Notes under the pieces: model-generated
The model's input: the letters and a program-made list of their open reading frames with translations, nothing else
Databases searched by the model: none
What the model was told of the DNA's origin: nothing
Shown: positions 48,125 to 55,742 of the stretch, one piece after another
Numbering within the stretch: position 1 is the stretch's first letter
Layout of the letters: the number at the start of each line of letters is the position of its first letter
Position numbers and translations under genes: made by a program
From: Microbacteriaceae bacterium X2B
GTDB lineage: Bacteria; Actinomycetota; Actinomycetes; Actinomycetales; Microbacteriaceae
Direction of reading: 5' to 3'
DNA length: 58,537 nt
Assembly (NCBI GenBank): GCA_005502445.1
Contig: SCPB01000012.1
Span: forward strand, 1 to 58,537

Positions 48125-48142
48125 GTGCGGCGATCGCCGCAC
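48125..48142. promoter_or_regulatory. Perfect 18-bp palindrome in the rpmB leader
   Basis: GTGCGGCGATCGCCGCAC, ending 25 bp before the rpmB ATG and about 110 bp after the zur stop. It could end zur transcription, be an operator, or form a hairpin in the rpmB leader. It is too GC-rich for a typical Zur box. Confidence 0.5.
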
Positions 48143-48253
48143 CCAAGGTCACTTGTCGGCACGCAGACACCGCCTGATCCGTTCGAGTAGCGGGGTGAAC
48201 GGGGCGGAGTGCGCACAGGAAGGGCGGATGCCCGCCCGACACAATCCCCCAGC

Positions 48254-48658
48254 TTACGGCCTCGAGGCGCGATCGGCCAAGTCGGAGCAGACTGCGCAGA
48301 GACCGAAGATGTCGACAATGTGCTCGGCCGCTGTGAATCCGTGCTCGGCGGCGGTTCGGCGAGCCCACTCCTCGACCGGCTGCGCCTCGATCTCGACGGC
48401 CGTACCGCAGCGTCGGCAGATGAGGTGATGGTGGTGGTTTCCGGGCGTGCAGGCGCGGTAGAGCGCCTCGCCGTCCTGCGTGAGGGTGTCCGCCTCGCCC
48501 CCATCGGTCAGGTCGGTCAGCGCGCGGTACACCGTGGCGAGGCCGATCGTGCTGCCGGCATCGCGCAGGGCCGCGTGCAGCGCTTGGGCGCTCACGAAGC
48601 CCGTGCGTTCGGCGAGGGCAGCCCGCACCGCCTCGCGCTGCCGCGTGTTGCGCTTCAT
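48254..48658 (-). CDS. zur: Zinc uptake regulator (Fur family)
   Basis: 134 aa. The N-terminal winged helix (RNTRQREAVRAALAE, then GLATVYRALTDL) is followed by the metal-sensing domain NHHHHLICRRCGTAVEI and IFGLCAVCSDL, whose two CxxC pairs bind structural zinc. Zinc-loaded Zur represses zinc import. It is the last gene of znuA-znuC-znuB-zur, overlapping znuB by 4 nt, so it would be repressed with the transporter through the boxes before znuA. Fur-like alternatives cannot be fully excluded, but the neighbours make Zur the best call. Confidence 0.88.
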   Translation of the reverse strand: MKRNTRQREAVRAALAERTGFVSAQALHAALRDAGSTIGLATVYRALTDLTDGGEADTLTQDGEALYRACTPGNHHHHLICRRCGTAVEIEAQPVEEWARRTAAEHGFTAAEHIVDIFGLCAVCSDLADRASRP

Positions 48659-49518
48659 CGCAGCGCCCCCGCGGGCACCGCGGGGCGACGGCCCGCTCCC
48701 GTCGCCCCGCGGGCGCCCAGCACGCGGCAGACGACATAGATGGCGAACGAGATCGTCGTGATGTAGGGGCTGATCGGCAGCGAGCCGCCGAGAGCGAGCA
48801 GGATGCCGCCGACCGCCGAGACGAGCCCGAACAGCATGCTGAGCACGGGCACGAGCACCGGCGAGGCCGAGACGCGCAGGGCCGCCGCCGCGGGCGTCAC
48901 GAGCAGGGCGAGCACGAGGAGCGCGCCGATCACCTGAACCGAGACCGCGACGGTCAGGCCGAGGAGCGTCATGAACAGGATGCTGAGGGCGCGGCCCGGC
49001 ACGCCGCGCGCGCTCGCCACCTCGGGGTCGAGGCTGTCGAAGGTCAAGGGCCGCCAGATGACGAGAAGGGCTGCGAGCACGACGATGCTGATGCCGAGCA
49101 GCAGTCCGAGCTGCGGCAGGTCGACGCTGATGATCTGCCCGGTCAGGAGGCCGAACTTGTTGCCGCTGCGCCCGGGGTACAGGGCGAGGAAGAGGATGCC
49201 CAGACCCAGCCCGAACGGCATGAGCACGCCGATGATCGAGTTGCGGTCGCGAGCCCGCGCCCCGAGCACGCCGATGATCGCCGCCGCGACGAGCGAACCG
49301 ACGATCGAGCCCGCGACGACGTTGACGCCGAGCAGCAGCGCCGCCGCGGCGCCCGCGAACGACAGCTCGCTGATGCCGTGCACCGCGAAGGCCATGTCGC
49401 GCTGCATGACGAAGACGCCGATGAGCCCTCCGACGATGCCGAGCACCGCGGCGGCGATGATCGAGTTCTGCACGAGGCCGAGCAGCTGGAGGTAGGTGGC
49501 CGGGTCGACGGTGATCAT
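48655..49518 (-). CDS. znuB: Zinc ABC transporter, membrane permease
   Basis: 287 aa with about eight membrane helices, ABC-3 family. GISELSFAGAAAALLLG near residue 47 is the conserved family element (usually HALSHA or similar), and VLGARARDRNSIIGVLMPFGLGLGILF follows. Overlaps znuC upstream and zur downstream by 4 nt each (ATGA). Imports zinc, possibly manganese, with ZnuC and ZnuA. Confidence 0.9.
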   Translation of the reverse strand: MITVDPATYLQLLGLVQNSIIAAAVLGIVGGLIGVFVMQRDMAFAVHGISELSFAGAAAALLLGVNVVAGSIVGSLVAAAIIGVLGARARDRNSIIGVLMPFGLGLGILFLALYPGRSGNKFGLLTGQIISVDLPQLGLLLGISIVVLAALLVIWRPLTFDSLDPEVASARGVPGRALSILFMTLLGLTVAVSVQVIGALLVLALLVTPAAAALRVSASPVLVPVLSMLFGLVSAVGGILLALGGSLPISPYITTISFAIYVVCRVLGARGATGAGRRPAVPAGALR

Positions 49519-50372
49519 GCGACGACCTCGTGGTGGTGGTCGCCGTCGGGCGCACCGACGACGATGATGCGCCCGCGCGCGCGGATGACCTCGACGGGCG
49601 TTCCGTAGAGGGCGCTCAGCACGTCGCTGCGCAGCACCGCGTCGGGCTCGCCGATCGTGAACCGGCCGTGCGCGAGATAGAGCACCCGATCGACCATGCC
49701 GAGGACGGGGTTGACGTCGTGGGTGACGAAGACGACGGCGGTCGCGTGATCCCGTCGTCGCGCGTCGATGAGCTCGCTGACCCCTCGCTGGTGGTGCAGG
49801 TCGAGGCTCATGAGCGGCTCGTCGCACAGCAGCAGCGCGGGGTCGTCGGCGAGCGACTGGGCCACGCGCAGCCGCTGCTGCTCGCCGCCCGAGAGGCTGC
49901 CGAGGGGTCGGTCGGCGTAGTGGGTCGCTCCGACGGCGGCGAGCAGGGCATCCACCCGGAGACGATCGGATCGCGTCGTGAACGGCGGTCCGTACCGGTG
50001 GCCGTTGACGCCGAGGGCGACGAGATCGCGACCGCGCAGCGGGGTGCCCGGCGCGACGATCTTCTGCTGCGGGATGTACCCGATGCGGCGGTGGCCGCGG
50101 TGCGCGGGGTGCCCGTCGACGAGCACCTCGCCGGAATCGAGCCGCTGCTCGCCCAGCATCGCCTTGAGCAGACTCGTCTTGCCGGAGCCGTTGGCGCCGA
50201 GCACGGCGATGAACTCGCCGGGGTGCACCTCGAGGTCGAGGCCGCTCCACAGCACGCGGTCGCCGAAGCCGAGCGCCCCGCCGCGGATGCTCAGGACCGG
50301 AGGCCGATCAGCCGGGGTGGCGGCGGGCCGTGCGGATGCCTCGGCCCGGTCGCGCGCGCCCGGTCGCGTCAT
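49515..50372 (-). CDS. znuC: Zinc ABC transporter, ATP-binding protein
   Basis: 285 aa. Walker A is LGANGSGKTSLL, the ABC signature LSGGEQQRLRVAQSL, Walker B LLLCDEPLMSLDL, and the H-loop VFVTHDVNP. An unusual N-terminal extension of about 30 Ala/Arg/Pro residues precedes the domain, and the tail is His-rich (DGDHHHEVVA), perhaps sensing or buffering zinc. The start ATG 50372 overlaps the znuA stop. Confidence 0.9.
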   Translation of the reverse strand: MTRPGARDRAEASARPAATPADRPPVLSIRGGALGFGDRVLWSGLDLEVHPGEFIAVLGANGSGKTSLLKAMLGEQRLDSGEVLVDGHPAHRGHRRIGYIPQQKIVAPGTPLRGRDLVALGVNGHRYGPPFTTRSDRLRVDALLAAVGATHYADRPLGSLSGGEQQRLRVAQSLADDPALLLCDEPLMSLDLHHQRGVSELIDARRRDHATAVVFVTHDVNPVLGMVDRVLYLAHGRFTIGEPDAVLRSDVLSALYGTPVEVIRARGRIIVVGAPDGDHHHEVVA

Positions 50373-51328
50373 CGGGTCGCCAGCGCCCCGGCGACCGCCT
50401 CGAGATTCGCGCGCATCCACGAGACGTAGTCTTGCGTCTCCGGAAGGGTCTCGGTGAACGAGACGACGGGGATCCCCGCCTGCTCGGCCGCCGCGCGGAC
50501 GCGCTCGGTCTCGGGGCTCGCGGTCTGCTCGTTGTAGGCGAGCAGGCGCACCTCGCCCGAGGCGAGCAGGTCGAGAGTCTGCTGCAGGGCGAGCGGAGGC
50601 ACGTCGGCGCCCTCCTCGATCGCCTCGAGGAACCCCTCCGGCGTCTCGTCGTCGAAGCCCAGCTCGGCGAGCAGGTAGGCCGGAACCGGCTCGGTCGACG
50701 CCACGACCCCGCCGCCGAGCTCGCTCGCGAGGGCCTCGAGCTCGGTCTCGAGCGCGTCGAGCTCGCCCAGGAGCGTCACGAGATTCTGCACGTAGGCCGC
50801 GGCGTTCTCCTCATCGAGCTCGGCGAGCGCGTCGGCGATCGCCGTGGCGATGTCGCCCATCGCGTGGATGTCGTACCAGACGTGCTCGTTCTCGCCCGCG
50901 ACGTGGCCCTCACCCTCGTCGCTCCCGTCCTGTTCGTCGCCGTGCGGCTCGACGTCGCCGGCCAGGCCCGCCTCGGCCGCCGCCGAGATCACGCGCGCCT
51001 CGGTGCCCGAGCCCTCGATGAGCACGTCGACGAAGGGGTCGTAGCCACCGCCGTTCTCGATGACGAGGTCGGCGTCGGCGATGGTCAGCTGCTCCTGAGC
51101 GCTCGCCTCGTAACTGTGCGGATCGTGCGCGGGGGAGTCGATGATGCTCGTCACGGTCGCGAGGTCGCCGGCGATGGTTGCCGCGATGTCGCCGTAGACG
51201 TTCGTCGAGGCGACGATCGAGAGGCCCTCGATCGACGTTGTGGATGTCGTGGCGCAACCGGCGAGACCGATCGCGAGGGCCGAGGACGTGAGTACGGCGG
51301 GAAAAGCGAGTAGGCGGTGATCCGTCAT
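50369..51328 (-). CDS. znuA: Zinc ABC transporter, substrate-binding lipoprotein
   Basis: 319 aa. Signal peptide with lipobox LAGC (Cys about residue 25). The metal-site histidines are in SPAHDPHSYEAS and HVWYDIHAMGD. A short His/Asp/Glu-rich loop (EPHGDEQDGSDEGEGH) lies just before the second. The third ligand position reads STEPVPAYLLAELG, so Glu replaces the His of classical ZnuA, and the fourth falls in FTETLPE; this H/H/E/E set is somewhat like manganese-binding members, so zinc specificity rests mostly on context. ATG 51328 is 6 nt after TATGAT, and two Zur boxes cover the promoter. Confidence 0.88.
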   Translation of the reverse strand: MTDHRLLAFPAVLTSSALAIGLAGCATTSTTSIEGLSIVASTNVYGDIAATIAGDLATVTSIIDSPAHDPHSYEASAQEQLTIADADLVIENGGGYDPFVDVLIEGSGTEARVISAAAEAGLAGDVEPHGDEQDGSDEGEGHVAGENEHVWYDIHAMGDIATAIADALAELDEENAAAYVQNLVTLLGELDALETELEALASELGGGVVASTEPVPAYLLAELGFDDETPEGFLEAIEEGADVPPLALQQTLDLLASGEVRLLAYNEQTASPETERVRAAAEQAGIPVVSFTETLPETQDYVSWMRANLEAVAGALATR

Positions 51329-51334
51329 GCGTCG

Positions 51335-51340
51335 ATCATA
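51335..51340 (-). promoter_or_regulatory. Leaderless -10 (TATGAT) of the znuACB-zur operon
   Basis: Minus-strand TATGAT ends 6 nt before the znuA ATG; TGACAA 17 nt further upstream (51358-51363) is a good -35 and lies inside the Zur boxes. Confidence 0.65.
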
Positions 51341-51348
51341 CAGCTTAT

Positions 51349-51375
51349 CGAGAATGATTGTCACAACGGTTCTCA
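51349..51375. promoter_or_regulatory. Tandem overlapping Zur boxes
   Basis: CGAGAATGATTGTCA (51349-51363) matches the actinobacterial Zur consensus TGAAAATGATTTTCA at 12 of 15 positions. TCACAACGGTTCTCA (51361-51375) is a weaker second copy sharing the TCA. Both cover the -35 of znuA, so zinc-Zur binding would block the operon. The match is seen directly; binding is inferred. Confidence 0.75.
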
Positions 51376-51524
51376 TTTGTGCCCGGCCGTGCCGCCAAGG
51401 CTGTTCACGTAGAATCCGCTCAATCTCTCGGTTCTGGTGTTTCGACGCGATTCGATCCATCATCCGCGGAACAGAAAGCTCGGAACCCTCCGATCATCAT
51501 GGCGAATAGGTCCTGCGAACCCCT
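51376..51524. other. Intergenic region znuA / arsR
   Basis: No gene or clear site seen; AT-richer than the surroundings. Confidence 0.4.
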
Positions 51525-51866
51525 CTAACGATGGTGGTGGGGCGTTCCGACGGTGTGCTCGGCCTGCCTGAGCGCCTCGTCGACCAGGTTCACGGCATGC
51601 TCGTCGGCGAGGCGGTAGAAGACCCGTGTGCCTTCTTGCCGAGTGGTGAGGATGCGCGTCAGCCGCAGCTTGGCGAGGTGCTGCGACACCGCAGCGGGAG
51701 TCTTGTCGACGATGTCGGCGAGATGGTTCACCGAGAGCTCGCCGTCGCGCAGCGCCAGGACGAGGCGGACGCGCGTCGCGTCGGCGAGCATGGTGAACAC
51801 CTCGACGGCAAGCTCGACGTAGGCGCTGTCGGGGTGGCGGGCGCAGCCGCGATCGTCGTCGGTCAT
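51525..51866 (-). CDS. ArsR/SmtB family metal-responsive repressor
   Basis: 113 aa winged helix (VNHLADIVDKTPAAVSQHLAKLRL is the recognition region). The C-terminal helix ADEHAVNLVDEALRQAEH aligns with the alpha-5 zinc/nickel/cobalt site of CzrA and NmtR: Asp, His and the last His are kept, but the third ligand is Gln. The tail TPHHHR and N-terminal GCARHPDS add further possible ligands. It is read after, and overlaps by 4 nt, the MFS exporter gene, which it most likely represses. The inducing metal is not predictable. Confidence 0.87.
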   Translation of the reverse strand: MTDDDRGCARHPDSAYVELAVEVFTMLADATRVRLVLALRDGELSVNHLADIVDKTPAAVSQHLAKLRLTRILTTRQEGTRVFYRLADEHAVNLVDEALRQAEHTVGTPHHHR

Positions 51867-53113
51867 GGCGCTATCCTCTCTCGTTCGGTCGAGACTGATG
51901 TGGATGTGCCATCGCGCCAGCTGCGACCTGCCGCAATCCGGGCGGCAATCGCGATGATTGCCAGGACTGCCGCGGCGAGGGTGAGACTGGCGGCGCCGAT
52001 CCAGCCCGCCAGCGGGTAGGTGAGCAAGAAGCAGGCGTGCGAGAGCGAGAACTGCGCTGTGTAGATGTAGTTGCGCGTGGAGTCGTCGGACGCGCGCATG
52101 AGGAGCCGGGACGAGGGGGTGCTGATCATCGAGTTGCCGGCTCCGATGCCCACCCACAACAACAGCAGCAGCACCCATGCGCCGCTCCAGCCAGCGGCCG
52201 CCGCCGCAGTCATCCCTACGGTTGCGAGCAGCGCGACGGCACTGGTCGTCGCGCCACTGAGCATCAGTCGGCGGTCACCGAGGTGATCCACCAGCCGGGG
52301 AACATTGAGGGCGACCACCAAGGATCCGGCTCCGTAGCAAGCGAGCGCCAGTGCGACGCTGCTGTTGTCCAGGGCGAACACGTCTCGCGCGTAGACGACG
52401 GTGTTGACCAGCACGAGCGCGGTCGTGGCACCGACGACGAGGTTCATCAGCATCAGGAAACGCAGGCTCGGAGTTCGGACGAAGATCCGCACGCCGAGGG
52501 TGGTGCGGTGCCACACGGTCCCCGCGTTGAGCGTCGTGGCGTGGGCCGGCAGGCGGGTTGTGATGAGCACGAGCGCCGCGGAGGAGGCAAATCCGATTGC
52601 TGTGCCGACGAAGAGCAGGTTGAACGGGATGACGGTGAGCAGCACCGCGGCTAGCAGCGGGCTCACGAGTGCTTCAAGGTCGTAGGCCAGCCGCGAGAGC
52701 GAGAGCGCTTTGGTGTACTGGCGCTCGTCGGGGAGGACGAGGGGGATCAGCGACTGAAAGGCCGGGGTGAAGGTCGCCGAGGCGGACTGGAGGACGAACA
52801 CCAAGAGGTAGATCTGCCACACATCGGTCAAAAATGGCAATGACACGGCAATGCCCAGGCGGATGAGGTCCGCTCCGACCAGCACCGCCTTCGCCGGAAG
52901 TCGATTCACCACCGCAGCGATCACCGGGGCCACCCCGACGTAGGCGACCATCTTGATGGTCAACGCCGTGCCGAGCACCGCGCCGGCGTCAGCGCCCGCG
53001 ATGTCGTAGGCAAGGAGCCCGAGCGCCACCGTCAGCAAACCCGTGCCGAGGAGCGCTAAAACTTGAGCGATGAACAGATTCCGATAGCGAGCTTCTCGCA
53101 GCACATTGAACAC
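51863..53113 (-). CDS. MFS transporter, probable metal or drug exporter
   Basis: 416 aa with twelve membrane helices; MFNVLREARYRNLFIAQVLAL is a typical start of the NreB-like / MFS_3 branch. The helix 2-3 region has NRLPAKAVLVGADLIR, and a central loop (LPAHATTLNAGT) joins the halves. Co-transcribed with the ArsR-type repressor, so a role in exporting the sensed metal is likely. Transcription starts from the element at 53123-53167. Confidence 0.82.
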   Translation of the reverse strand: MFNVLREARYRNLFIAQVLALLGTGLLTVALGLLAYDIAGADAGAVLGTALTIKMVAYVGVAPVIAAVVNRLPAKAVLVGADLIRLGIAVSLPFLTDVWQIYLLVFVLQSASATFTPAFQSLIPLVLPDERQYTKALSLSRLAYDLEALVSPLLAAVLLTVIPFNLLFVGTAIGFASSAALVLITTRLPAHATTLNAGTVWHRTTLGVRIFVRTPSLRFLMLMNLVVGATTALVLVNTVVYARDVFALDNSSVALALACYGAGSLVVALNVPRLVDHLGDRRLMLSGATTSAVALLATVGMTAAAAAGWSGAWVLLLLLWVGIGAGNSMISTPSSRLLMRASDDSTRNYIYTAQFSLSHACFLLTYPLAGWIGAASLTLAAAVLAIIAIAARIAAGRSWRDGTSTSVSTERERIAP

Positions 53114-53122
53114 GAATCGATC

Positions 53123-53167
53123 CCTTACTGTCTGCGCAGTTGCGTAGTTTCGATGCTACCCTAGCGG
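53123..53167. promoter_or_regulatory. Promoter/operator element A, copy upstream of the MFS-arsR operon
   Basis: Contains a 7-2-7 imperfect palindrome CTGCGCA-GT-TGCGTAG (53132-53147), of a kind bound by ArsR proteins, and TAGCAT as a minus-strand -10. It matches element B (53654-53698) at about 38 of 45 positions in the same orientation. Confidence 0.6.
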
Positions 53168-53310
53168 TCATCCCCGTGTCGCCGGGCGGAGGATCGTCAG
53201 CTCGCTGGCCGAAGAGGCGGTGGGCTCCGAGGCGGCTTGGATCGCGGCCCGCTCGACCGGGGCCACGACGATCGGCGCCCCACGGACGCCCGGTATGAAA
53301 GCAGAGACGC
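53168..53310. other. Spacer with a possible 3' gene fragment
   Basis: One plus-strand frame, ending TGA at 53331-53333, reads protein-like (RRIVSSLAEEAVGSEAAWI) but has no in-frame start; it may be the tail of a lost gene. Confidence 0.25.
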
Positions 53311-53652
53311 ATGAGGGAGCCGTTCGGCGATGACGAGGGCCAACCGCTGGGCGCGCCTCACCGCATCACGACCTGGTGGATCCTCACGCTGGCGGTTGCC
53401 GCGGCGCTCGCAGCTGGCATCGGTCTGTCTGCCCTCAGCCGCACCACCGCACTCGCCGGGGTGACACCGACGAGCGACAGCGCTGCGGTGGGATTCCTCC
53501 GCGACATGCAGATCCATCATGCGCAGGCCGTCGAGATGTCGATCATCGTGCGCGATCGCACCGATGACGAGGACGTCCGTCTGCTCGCGTCGGACACTCT
53601 GACAGGGCAGAACAACCAAGCGGGCAGAAAGCGCGGTGGCGTCCTAAGCTGA
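53311..53652 (+). pseudogene. Truncated DUF305 protein
   Basis: 113 aa. A membrane helix (ITTWWILTLAVAAALAAGIGL) is followed by the first helix of DUF305 with its metal-linked His pair (FLRDMQIHHAQAVEMS). It stops after TGQNNQAGR in an unrelated tail (KRGGVLS), about 90 residues before the normal end, losing the second HH motif (usually HHxGA). The break lies just before element B, so a recombination between elements A and B or a deletion may have removed the rest. Possibly still expressed but unlikely to work. Confidence 0.75.
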
Positions 53653-53653
53653 G

Positions 53654-53698
53654 CCTTACTATCCGCGTAGTTGCGTAGGTTTGATGCTAGCCTAACGG
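53654..53698. promoter_or_regulatory. Promoter/operator element B, near-copy of element A
   Basis: About 38 of 45 positions match 53123-53167 in direct orientation. It carries the direct repeat GCGTAG-TT-GCGTAG instead of the palindrome, and TAGCCT (53689-53694) as a plus-strand -10 for copC. Confidence 0.6.
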
Positions 53699-53700
53699 GG

Positions 53701-53710
53701 TTTCCGGAAA
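53701..53710. promoter_or_regulatory. Palindrome TTTCCGGAAA before copC
   Basis: Perfect 10-bp palindrome just after the copC -10 candidate; possible operator. Confidence 0.35.
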
Positions 53711-53743
53711 TACGGAGCCACCCCCGCGACGAGGAGAAGAGTC

Positions 53744-54349
53744 ATCAACCACGCCGTACGACGACCGATCATTCGCCTGGGCATCGCGGCGGCCGCTACC
53801 GCTGTCCTGCTCGCGCTCGTGCCGATGACCGCCGCGCGCGCCGACGCCGGGCTGCAGCAAGCGTCTCCGGCCGCAGGCGAGGACGTGTCCGTGCCGCTGA
53901 CCGAGGTGGTGCTGACCTTCGGTGATGACCTGCTCACCATCGAAGGCGCCACCTCCGGTGTGATCGAGGTGCGCGATCCGATGGGCATGCTCGTCAGTGA
54001 CGGCGAGGTTGTCGTCGAGGGACCCGTGATGAGGACCGGTGTGGCGCCGGTGGCGAACGGCGAGTACACGGCGGCCTGGCAGACAGTGGGAGCGGATGGG
54101 CACACCGTGAGTGACGAGTACACGTTCCGGTATCTCGCGGGCGAGGAAGACGCCCAGGCGGCACAGAGCTCGACCCTCCCGGACGACAGGTCTTCCGAGA
54201 GGCTGCGGCCCGACGGCTCCGACGACTTCCCGCTCTGGGTGATCGTGCTGCTGGCGCTCGTAGCCCTTGCCGTAGTGGGGCTTGTGATCGTCGTGGTCCG
54301 GCGCGCCCGGCGCTCGAGAGCGGACGGCGATGCGACAGGACCCGAGTAG
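53744..54349 (+). CDS. copC: CopC-domain protein with apparently mutated start codon
   Basis: About 201 aa if read from position 53744. A complete signal peptide (RRPIIRLGIAAAATAVLLALV, positively charged start, hydrophobic core, ARA cleavage) is coded from there, and GAGGAG stands 7 nt before it, but the first codon is ATC. The only canonical in-frame start is GTG 53819, which lies after the hydrophobic core and would give a 176-aa protein without export signal. The CopC domain keeps GADGHTVSDEYTF (the copper-site Asp and His), but the mature N-terminus is DAGL instead of the usual HA, so the His1 ligand is missing. A C-terminal helix (FPLWVIVLLALVALAVVGLVI) anchors it. Read with hisD, which overlaps its 3' end. 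Confidence 0.75.
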   Translation: MNHAVRRPIIRLGIAAAATAVLLALVPMTAARADAGLQQASPAAGEDVSVPLTEVVLTFGDDLLTIEGATSGVIEVRDPMGMLVSDGEVVVEGPVMRTGVAPVANGEYTAAWQTVGADGHTVSDEYTFRYLAGEEDAQAAQSSTLPDDRSSERLRPDGSDDFPLWVIVLLALVALAVVGLVIVVVRRARRSRADGDATGPE

Positions 54350-55688
54350 AAACCTCGTGCGCCTCGTTGACTTCCGGGGGCGTCCCGCGACCCGCGCCAC
54401 GGTGCAGAGCACGATCCCGCGCGCGCGCCTCAACCTCGAGGCGGTGACTCCGGCGGCTGCGGAGACTGTCGCAGGAGTGCGCAAGGGTGGCTTCACCGCC
54501 CTGGTCGATTACGCCGCTCGATTCGACGGGGTTCAGATGGAGACGCTGCGGGTCTCCGCGAGTGCGATTGCGGCCGCGTTCGCGTCATTTCCCGCACTGC
54601 TGCGCGAGGCGCCGCACGAGGTGATCGCCCGCGCCCGTCGGTTCTCGTCGGCGCAGCAGCCGGCACCGGTCATCGTCGGGTTCGAGGGCGGAGCACAGAT
54701 GTCGCCGAACTGGCTCCCCAGCGATCGGGCGGACGTCTACGCGCCCGGCGGGAAGGCGGTGCATCCGTCGTCTGTGGTGATGAATGTCGCCCCCGCGCAA
54801 GTAGCGGGAGTGAGGTCGATCACGCTGGTCAGCCCGCCACAGGCCGAGCACGGGGGCCTCCCCCACCCGTCGATCCTGGCGACGGCCGGGATTCTCGGAA
54901 TCGACGAGGTCTACGCCATCGGCGGAGCGCAGGCGATCGCGGCGCTCGCCGACGGGGTGGAGGACGAGACTGAGGATCGGCGACTTGCCGCGGTCGATCT
55001 GATCACCGGGCCGGGGAACGTGTCCGTCGCGGCTGCGAAGCAACTCGTCCGAGGCGAGGTCGCGGTCGACATGGAAGCCGGCGCGACCGAAGGGATGATC
55101 CTCGCCGACGCATTCGCCGATCCGGTCTTGATCGCAGCGGACTTGATCTGTCGGGCGGAGCACGACGAGCACGCCGCAGCGGTGCTGGTGACCGAATCCT
55201 CCTCTCTGGCCTCGGCTGTCACCGCCGAAGTGGCTCGGCGGACCGACTTGACCCGTCACGCCGACCGGATCCGCGCTGCGCTGGCGGGACACCGGTCCGG
55301 CATCGTGCTGGTCGACGATCTCGATCACGGTCTCCGGTTCTGCGACGCCCGCGCCCTGGAGCACCTGGCGATCCATGGTCGGGACGCGGACGGTGCCGCC
55401 GGGCGGATCCGCAACGCCGGCGCGATCTTCATCGGCGCCTCAACCCCGGTGAGCCTGGGCGACTACGCCGCCGGCTCCAACCATGTGCTGCCCACTGGTG
55501 GCACCGCGGTCTTCTCCTCCGGCCTCACTGTGCACACGTTCCTGCGCACCGTGCAGACCGTGCACTATCCGCCAGCCGCTTTGGCGCAGCTGCGGAACGT
55601 CGTCGGGGTGCTCAGCGCGGCCGAGGACCTGCCCGCCCGGCCCTGCACTGCGCCGGGCACCTCGACTCATCCCCCGGCTCGCGGCTGA
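54330..55688 (+). CDS. hisD: Histidinol dehydrogenase
   Basis: 452 aa. Oxidises L-histidinol to L-histidine in two NAD-dependent steps, using zinc. Conserved blocks: YAPGGKAVHPSSVVMNV, TGPGNVSVAAAKQLV, VDMEAGATEGMILAD, CRAEHDEHAAAVLV (zinc-binding region), LEHLAIHG (catalytic Glu-His), PVSLGDYAAGSNHVLPTGG. The active site appears intact. ATG 54330 overlaps copC by 20 nt; GTG 54357 is an alternative. No other his gene is near; it lies between copC and a metal-transport ATPase, so it is either a second hisD recruited to metal resistance or a misplaced his gene. Confidence 0.9.
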   Translation: MRQDPSRNLVRLVDFRGRPATRATVQSTIPRARLNLEAVTPAAAETVAGVRKGGFTALVDYAARFDGVQMETLRVSASAIAAAFASFPALLREAPHEVIARARRFSSAQQPAPVIVGFEGGAQMSPNWLPSDRADVYAPGGKAVHPSSVVMNVAPAQVAGVRSITLVSPPQAEHGGLPHPSILATAGILGIDEVYAIGGAQAIAALADGVEDETEDRRLAAVDLITGPGNVSVAAAKQLVRGEVAVDMEAGATEGMILADAFADPVLIAADLICRAEHDEHAAAVLVTESSSLASAVTAEVARRTDLTRHADRIRAALAGHRSGIVLVDDLDHGLRFCDARALEHLAIHGRDADGAAGRIRNAGAIFIGASTPVSLGDYAAGSNHVLPTGGTAVFSSGLTVHTFLRTVQTVHYPPAALAQLRNVVGVLSAAEDLPARPCTAPGTSTHPPARG

Positions 55689-55742
55689 CAAACACCTACG
55701 GCGGGCCTCCAACCGTTCCCTCGAGATGAAGGATCCAGACTG

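Noticed and set aside
53311-53652. Intact DUF305 gene
   Set aside because: The second histidine motif and the last half of the domain are missing.
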